Shown here: in pieces, positions 59,092 through 64,000 of the stretch
How positions within the stretch are numbered: the stretch's first letter is position 1
How the letters are laid out: every line of letters begins with the position of its first letter
DNA from: Adiantum capillus-veneris
Lineage: Eukaryota > Streptophyta > Polypodiopsida > Polypodiales > Pteridaceae
Direction of reading: 5' to 3'
Length of the DNA stretch: 64,000 nucleotides
Assembly: GCA_014529385.2 (NCBI GenBank)
Contig: CM043952.1
Coordinates: forward strand, 67,754,370 to 67,818,369
Notes under the pieces: model-generated
What the model was told of the DNA's origin: nothing
Seen by the model: only the letters and a program-made list of their open reading frames with translations
Databases searched by the model: none
Translations under genes and position numbers: made by a program

Positions 59092-60677
59092 TGTCATAAT
59101 AATCAATATCTAATTCTCCTAAATGTTTTCTCATATTAAACTGATCATTTAATGTGGGGAAGGCCAAGGGAGAAAAAGCTAGAATATTGGTTAAGCTAGC
59201 AGACCGGCCACAGTAGGGATCCAAAGGAGGGAAACTAGGGATCCAAAGGGGGGGCCATCTGCAAAAGAGCCATGTGCAACAATGGGCTAAAAATACCCTA
59301 AGGTTCAGCCCATTAAGACTTCCAAAATGCTAAGGTTCCAAAATTCAAAGGTTGTGTCCAAAAGGTCAACCCTAGGGAAAATTGGATGCTTAGTGTGTGT
59401 ACAAAAGTCTTCTTCAAAGACTACAAAGGAGGGGGCGAGCCCATTTAGTAGGGGATGAGAGAGAAATCCACACACACACACATGCTCCCTTTACATAAAG
59501 GGAATTAGGGACACATGTCAGCTACCTAGGCCAGATGCCCACAAGGGGTGCCCAATTCCTATTGGAAGACCCTTGAAGTGGACCAATGAGAATTAAGCTA
59601 GAGTAAATCTAGTTTAATTAATTTAAAAACATTTAATAAAAGAAACCAATGAGAATTAAGTCTCCTAGAAGACTATTGGGCAGTCTCCCAAGGGGTCCAA
59701 TGAGCATTCAAGAGCCCAATGGCTTGCCTGATTCCTATTGGCCAGGAGGCAAAGGGGTCCAATGAGAGTTTCATTTAATTATTTAATTACCTAAAGCTCT
59801 CACAAAAGGGGAAAGGGGGACACATGTTAGAAGGCTATCACTTATGCTGCTTAACACCCATTGGCTTGACTTGGGGAGGTCCAATGAGGCAAAAGCCAGA
59901 CCAATTTAGCAGGAAGGGCTTGCCCAAGAGAGAGGGGGGGCTGATTTTTGCTTGGTATTGACACACACACACTCACACTTGACCATGTGTGAAGAAAGAA
60001 TACTCTATCTCCTCCCAAGCTTTAATGGAGAGCTCATCACCTACTCCAAGCTTGTGAGATAGAAGCCTACATCAACACTCTCTTGGCATGTGGATGCAAA
60101 TCCAACCAAGAGCCAAGCTTCAATGCATGCTCATCTTCTCTACCAAGCTAATTACTAAGCTAAGCTATGCTTATATGAGTGATTATGTGAGGAGATGTAC
60201 ATCTTTCTCGTAAGATACTCCTTCTTCCTCTCAATCTACTCTCATACCCTGCTAGCTCTCACCATCTTCGAAGGTGTGTGAGGTCTTGAGTCTGAGAACG
60301 GGGATAATTCAAGTTGTGTTTGATTAAGTTGTTTTCTTAGTGCATGAAGCTTCCATCTTCATTGCACTAGCTAGTCTTGAAGGAACATAGAGAATTGTAT
60401 TGTACAATGTTTTTCTTGATAGGAGAAACCATAATACAAAGACTTTTGGAGGGGGGACCAGCTCCATGCAAATCCGGTCCTCAACTGTTGTCAATAGCTT
60501 AATTTCTCTCTCTTTTGAAAGTATTGTTGATGCTATCTAACTAGGTGTTATGCTTTTTGTTGCTGTCTCCACCCAAGCACTCTTGTAATTCTCATTAGGA
60601 ATCTATTCTAATGAAATGCCCACTATGTTCATGCTAATTTCCGCTAATCATAAGTTATTAGGCCATTAAATGTTACA
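59092..60677 (+). repeat. 5' LTR of element D
   Basis: 1586 bp, TGTCATAATAATC to AATGTTACA. It follows the same block order as the A LTR but with noticeable divergence. Its CA microsatellite is very short (about 59957-59970). Confidence 0.92.
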
Positions 60678-60678
60678 T

Positions 60679-60690
60679 TGGTATCAGAGC
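60679..60690 (+). other. Primer binding site of element D
   Basis: TGGTATCAGAGC, perfect complement of the initiator-Met tRNA 3' end, one base after the LTR. Confidence 0.96.
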
Positions 60691-61095
60691 TCAAGGTTTC
60701 TCTTTTCTTGCTCAAGAAGGGAGTTCCTCAAGCTAGCTACAAATGGTTGGTATTATTAATTGCCTGTGAGTAAGTAGAATAGGGATTTTTTCAGCCTTGC
60801 AGTGCACTTGCCTTCGTGCAGTTAACAGGGCATCACCGTCGAGAGCTATGGTCTTAATAGTGGAGTCCTACGGGGCTTTCCTATGGCTTAACCACTATTG
60901 AGCTATTAGAAGCTTGACAGGAGCCGGTGCTGTTTTGGTGTCGAAAGACCCTCTCTTCTATTCCTTGCAATTAATGCTATTCGAGCCGCGGGTACAGTAG
61001 CTTGAGTGCTTTTTCTAAAGGGGTAAAGAGGAGTAGCAACTAGGGCTTGAAGTGCCAAAGTACACCTAAAAAGTTTACACCTAAAAGTTGTTAGA
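60691..61095 (+). other. 5' leader of element D
   Basis: About 400 bp between PBS and the gag ATG. Equivalent leaders with the phrase 'aggagtagcaactag' lie before gag in A and C. Non-coding. Confidence 0.6.
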
Positions 61096-63036
61096 ATGGT
61101 TTACAATAGTAAAGAGAGTGAAATTAATGTTGATAACTTTGATTTTGCTCATGAGCAAGCTACTAATGATGCTTCAATGCTTGTTAACTATCTTGTTTCT
61201 AGGCTTCAACAAGCCATGGGCAATCCATCTCTCCAAAGTGAAGTGCAACGGCAGCTCCGTGCTCACGGGATTCTCCAAGCTAATCACCATGACGAGAGAA
61301 CACCTAGGAAGCCTCCTTGTGAGACTACCAAAAGAGGTCTCTCTCCGATTCGGGAAGAATAAGAGAATCCTTATGAAGGGCTCAAGAATTTACTTCTTGA
61401 TGATGTATCTCCTTCCCAAAGGAGAACTCAAGAGCCTCCACTGAAGGAACGAGAAAGAAGCGAATCTCCCGCCACCTCGGCGGAGATGGCTCAACAAAGA
61501 CGGCGGGCTAAACGCTCTCCATCACCACCAAAGCGGAGAAGACCATCATATTCTTCTCCCCACCACAATTCAAAGAGGGATGATAAAAAGAAAGAGAAGA
61601 AAAAGGCGAGAAAGAGGACACCCTCTTCTCCATCTTCTTCATCCTCTTCCTCTTATGAAAACTATGGTGAAAATGACAAAGATCAAGACAAGAAAAAGGC
61701 GAGAAAGAGGTCACCCTCTTCTCCACCTTCTTCAAATTCTTCACCCTCTGAAGAAAGTGATGGTGCAACCTTTGTACCATCAAAAAGAAGAGGCCATAGG
61801 AAATCCTATGCCGCATGGAAGAGGTCGTCCAAGTTGAAGAAATTCAAAGAGGGAGGGAAGAGAATCTCTTTCCTTACCTATGATGGTACCTTTGGTACTA
61901 CGGACAAAGTCTTGGCCTTTATCCAGCAATTCGATGCGGCGTTTGGAGATGAGGGCTTCACGGAGTCCTCTAAGCTACGCCATGTAGCTATGCACTTTCA
62001 AAACTCCGCCAGACAATGGTGGTCTATCCTACGAGCCAATGGTGAAGCTCCACGAACATGGAAGGATTTAAGAGCTTCCATTATGAAGCAATTTTTGGCC
62101 ACCGATGCCAAAGACAAAGTACTCACCGAATGGCAAAGCTTAAAGCTCTCTCCCAATGAATCCATCCACAAATATGTAGACAAGTTTTGGGACCTACAAC
62201 TCAAAGCCACTGTCTTCAAAAGGTTGGATTTTGGAGAGCAAAAGCAACAATTTTGTGCGGGCTTAACCGAAGAAATGGCGGAGTATGTCAACTCCCAAAG
62301 ACCACGTAGCATATCGGCGGTAATACACCACACTATGGTCGCCTCTCGAATCAATTTCCAAACGGGGGCAAAAAGAAAAAATAAGCCCCCGGAAAACAAG
62401 GGTTCCAATGAGCCTAAGGGGAAGGACAATGTCCAAAAGTCTCCTAAGGGCAACTCCAACAAAGCTAAAGAGAAGGGATTTTACAAAGGTAAGAATAAAC
62501 TCTCTCCTGAAGAGCTTGAGCGTTATTGTAAGGATAACCGGTGTTTCAAGTGCGGCGAACAAGGGCATGCGTACCGCACTTGTCCCCAAAAGAACAACCG
62601 CCAAGATCCTCCTAGAGCTTCCTTGGTTGAAATCCAAGAGGAGGAGACTCACCAAACTCACCACAAAGGATCTCCTCTATGCCATGCTTGGGGAAAGGTA
62701 AGAGAACATGATGCTTTTATTCTCTTTGACCCTGGTTCTACTCACAATTTTATATCTATGGAGTTAGCCACCAAGCTAGGCATACAATCCTACGAGATGG
62801 GAGATGTCCTACCCGCAGACAGTTCCTTCAAGGGGCAAGAAGCTTCAGTCACTCCCTTAATTGGGAAATTGAGGCTTCATGTCCAAGGCTATGTGGACAA
62901 AGAGGACTTCTTTATCTCTCCTCTCAAGCATGAGGATGTAATCCTAGGGGCACCATGGTTTGCCCGCCTGGCTGTCGATGTTAAATTTCTGAAAGGAGAA
63001 TCTCCTTTAAGTTCAGGGAAAAAGACATGTATATAG
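61096..63036 (+). pseudogene. gag-protease of element D, one stop
   Basis: ATG at 61096 (MVYNSKESEINVDNFDFAHE) opens 88 codons to TAA at 61360. The same frame resumes and is open to 63036. Domains: N-terminal conserved block (LVSRLQQAMGNPSLQ), Arg/Ser/Pro-rich basic linker with two near-identical KKARKR-PSSP stretches, capsid (YDGTFGTTDKVLAFIQQFDA; QWWSILRANGEAPRTW), CCHC zinc knuckle CFKCGEQGHAYRTC, and aspartic protease FDPGSTHNFIS followed by GAPWF. A 1-bp deletion at about 62989 sends the frame to TAG at 63034. Confidence 0.93.
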
Positions 63037-64000
63037 ATGCTAAGGAAGTGGGTAACACCATCCCCATTGTACATACACCAGCTTTCAACAAGTCAATAAA
63101 GAGCTCTATTTTCGTGTACATGATTTTTGTTAAAGATTCTCAAAATGAACCTAATGCTTTAACAAACAAAAATAAAAGCAACCAAAAGGAATTAGAGTTA
63201 TCCAATTTTCTCAAGGGGTTTAAAGATGTTTTATTGACGACATCCCTTGTGAGCTACCTCCTAAACAAGGTAATGATGACAATGCAATTGAACTTCTTCC
63301 AGGAAGTTCACCGCCTAATGAACCTCCTTATAGAGTGTCTCAAGCTCAACAAGAGGAGATTATGCGGCAAGTGCATGAGTTAGTTGAGAAGGGCATGGTT
63401 AGGCCTAGCTCATCTCCATTTTGCTCACCTGTGCTATTAGTGCAAAAGAAAGACGGCACATATCATATGTGTGTCGACTATAGAGCACTAAATAGGATCA
63501 CTATCAAGAATAGGTTTCCCGTTCCACGGGTAGAAGACCTATTTGATAAGCTACAAGGATCGACCTACTTCAGTAGGGTTGACCTAAAGAGTGGCTATCA
63601 TCAAATAAGGATAGTTGATCAAGACATTGTAAAGACCGCGTTTCGCACTACATTTGGTCTTTACGAATACATTGTCATGCCTTTTGGCTTGACCAATGCA
63701 CCAACCACATTCAACCGCTTGATGAAGAAGTTGTTCAGGCCTCATCGAACCTTCACTGGAGTGTTCTTTGATGATATTATCATCTACTCTAATTCATTGG
63801 AGGAACACAAGCAACACCTCCAGGTAATATTTCAAGTTTTAAGAGAGAATAAAATTTATGTAAATCGAAAGAAAAGTGAATTTTTCTTGAAAGAGATTCA
63901 ATATTTAGGTCACATTGTCTCTCAAGATGGCATCCAAATGGATCCATCCAAGTTAGAGGTAATAAAAGGATGGCCTAAACCAAGGAATCTTCATGAACTA
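63037..64000 (+). pseudogene. Protease end and reverse transcriptase of element D (partial)
   Basis: After the frameshift the next piece (from 63027, MYIDAKEVGNTIPIV) runs to about 63230, where a second 1-bp deletion occurs. From there RT is open to the window edge: PPYRVSQAQQEEIMRQVHEL, then VQKKDGTYHMCVDYRALN, then LKSGYHQI, MPFGLTNAP and the catalytic box FFDD at about 63766-63777, then YLGHIVSQDG. RT itself shows no lesion. The rest of pol and the 3' LTR lie beyond 64000. Confidence 0.92.

Larger units (their letters stand above)
59092..64000 (+). mobile_element. Ty3/gypsy element D (A family), 5' part
   Basis: Plus-strand element cut by the window edge. LTR 59092-60677, PBS 60679-60690, gag from 61096, zinc knuckle, protease, and RT open to the last base. 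It has the fewest lesions of the A-family copies here: one stop in gag and two single-base deletions before RT. Confidence 0.93.

Overview
This window looks like nuclear DNA of a land plant with a large, repeat-dominated genome. The signs are LTR retrotransposons primed by initiator-Met and Asp tRNAs, a Tat-like Ty3/gypsy pol with a second RNase H, a CACTA (En/Spm) transposase with spliceosomal introns, a LINE, and very long CT/CA microsatellites. I cannot name the species or clade. I found no intact host gene, tRNA, rRNA or CRISPR array. Nearly all recognisable coding sequence is transposon-derived and broken.

Layout. 1-4,640: unannotated DNA with two direct ~190 bp copia-like LTR copies (462-651, 2740-2932) and an array of palindrome-centred repeats (about 3530-4640). 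4841-13601: complete minus-strand Ty3/gypsy element A with both LTRs, PBS, PPT and a perfect 5-bp target duplication, but several stop codons in gag-pol. 13.6-14.7 kb: ~200 bp tandem repeats. 14.7-18.1 kb: badly decayed plus-strand Tat-like pol (element E). 20.2-21.05 kb: a large inverted repeat able to form a hairpin with ~390 bp arms.

21604-33360 is best read as one element of the same family as A, inserted in a CT microsatellite and later scrambled. It now consists of a minus-strand 3' LTR plus integrase (B), a plus-strand 5' LTR part through gag to RNase H (C), about 3 kb of foreign sequence (X), and the missing start of the 5' LTR (R). The LTR halves in C and R are complementary almost to the base.

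33.6-38.1 kb: decayed LINE (coiled-coil ORF1, endonuclease, reverse transcriptase with YADD). 38.1-38.9 kb: giant CT/GT microsatellites. 39.48-42.24 kb: CACTA TNP2-type transposase pseudogene with recognisable introns. 43.6-44.7 kb: integrase scrap and LTR fragment of the A family. 45.0-46.2 kb: a 29-bp and a ~159-bp tandem repeat around a TATA-like box.

46417-57534: 11.1 kb minus-strand element F with Asp-type PBS, PPT, two ~1.05 kb LTRs and a perfect GTCCC target duplication. It carries an unfamiliar gag-like reading frame, a zinc-knuckle-like motif and a retropepsin-like segment, but no reverse transcriptase or integrase that I could find. Its long 5' leader holds about ten repeats built on a 24-bp palindrome. 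This is the most novel-looking unit in the window. 59092-64000: 5' LTR, gag, protease and start of RT of a further A-family element (D), running off the right edge.

The transposons are independent insertions of different ages. F and the B/C/X/R composite are the parts that most merit checking.
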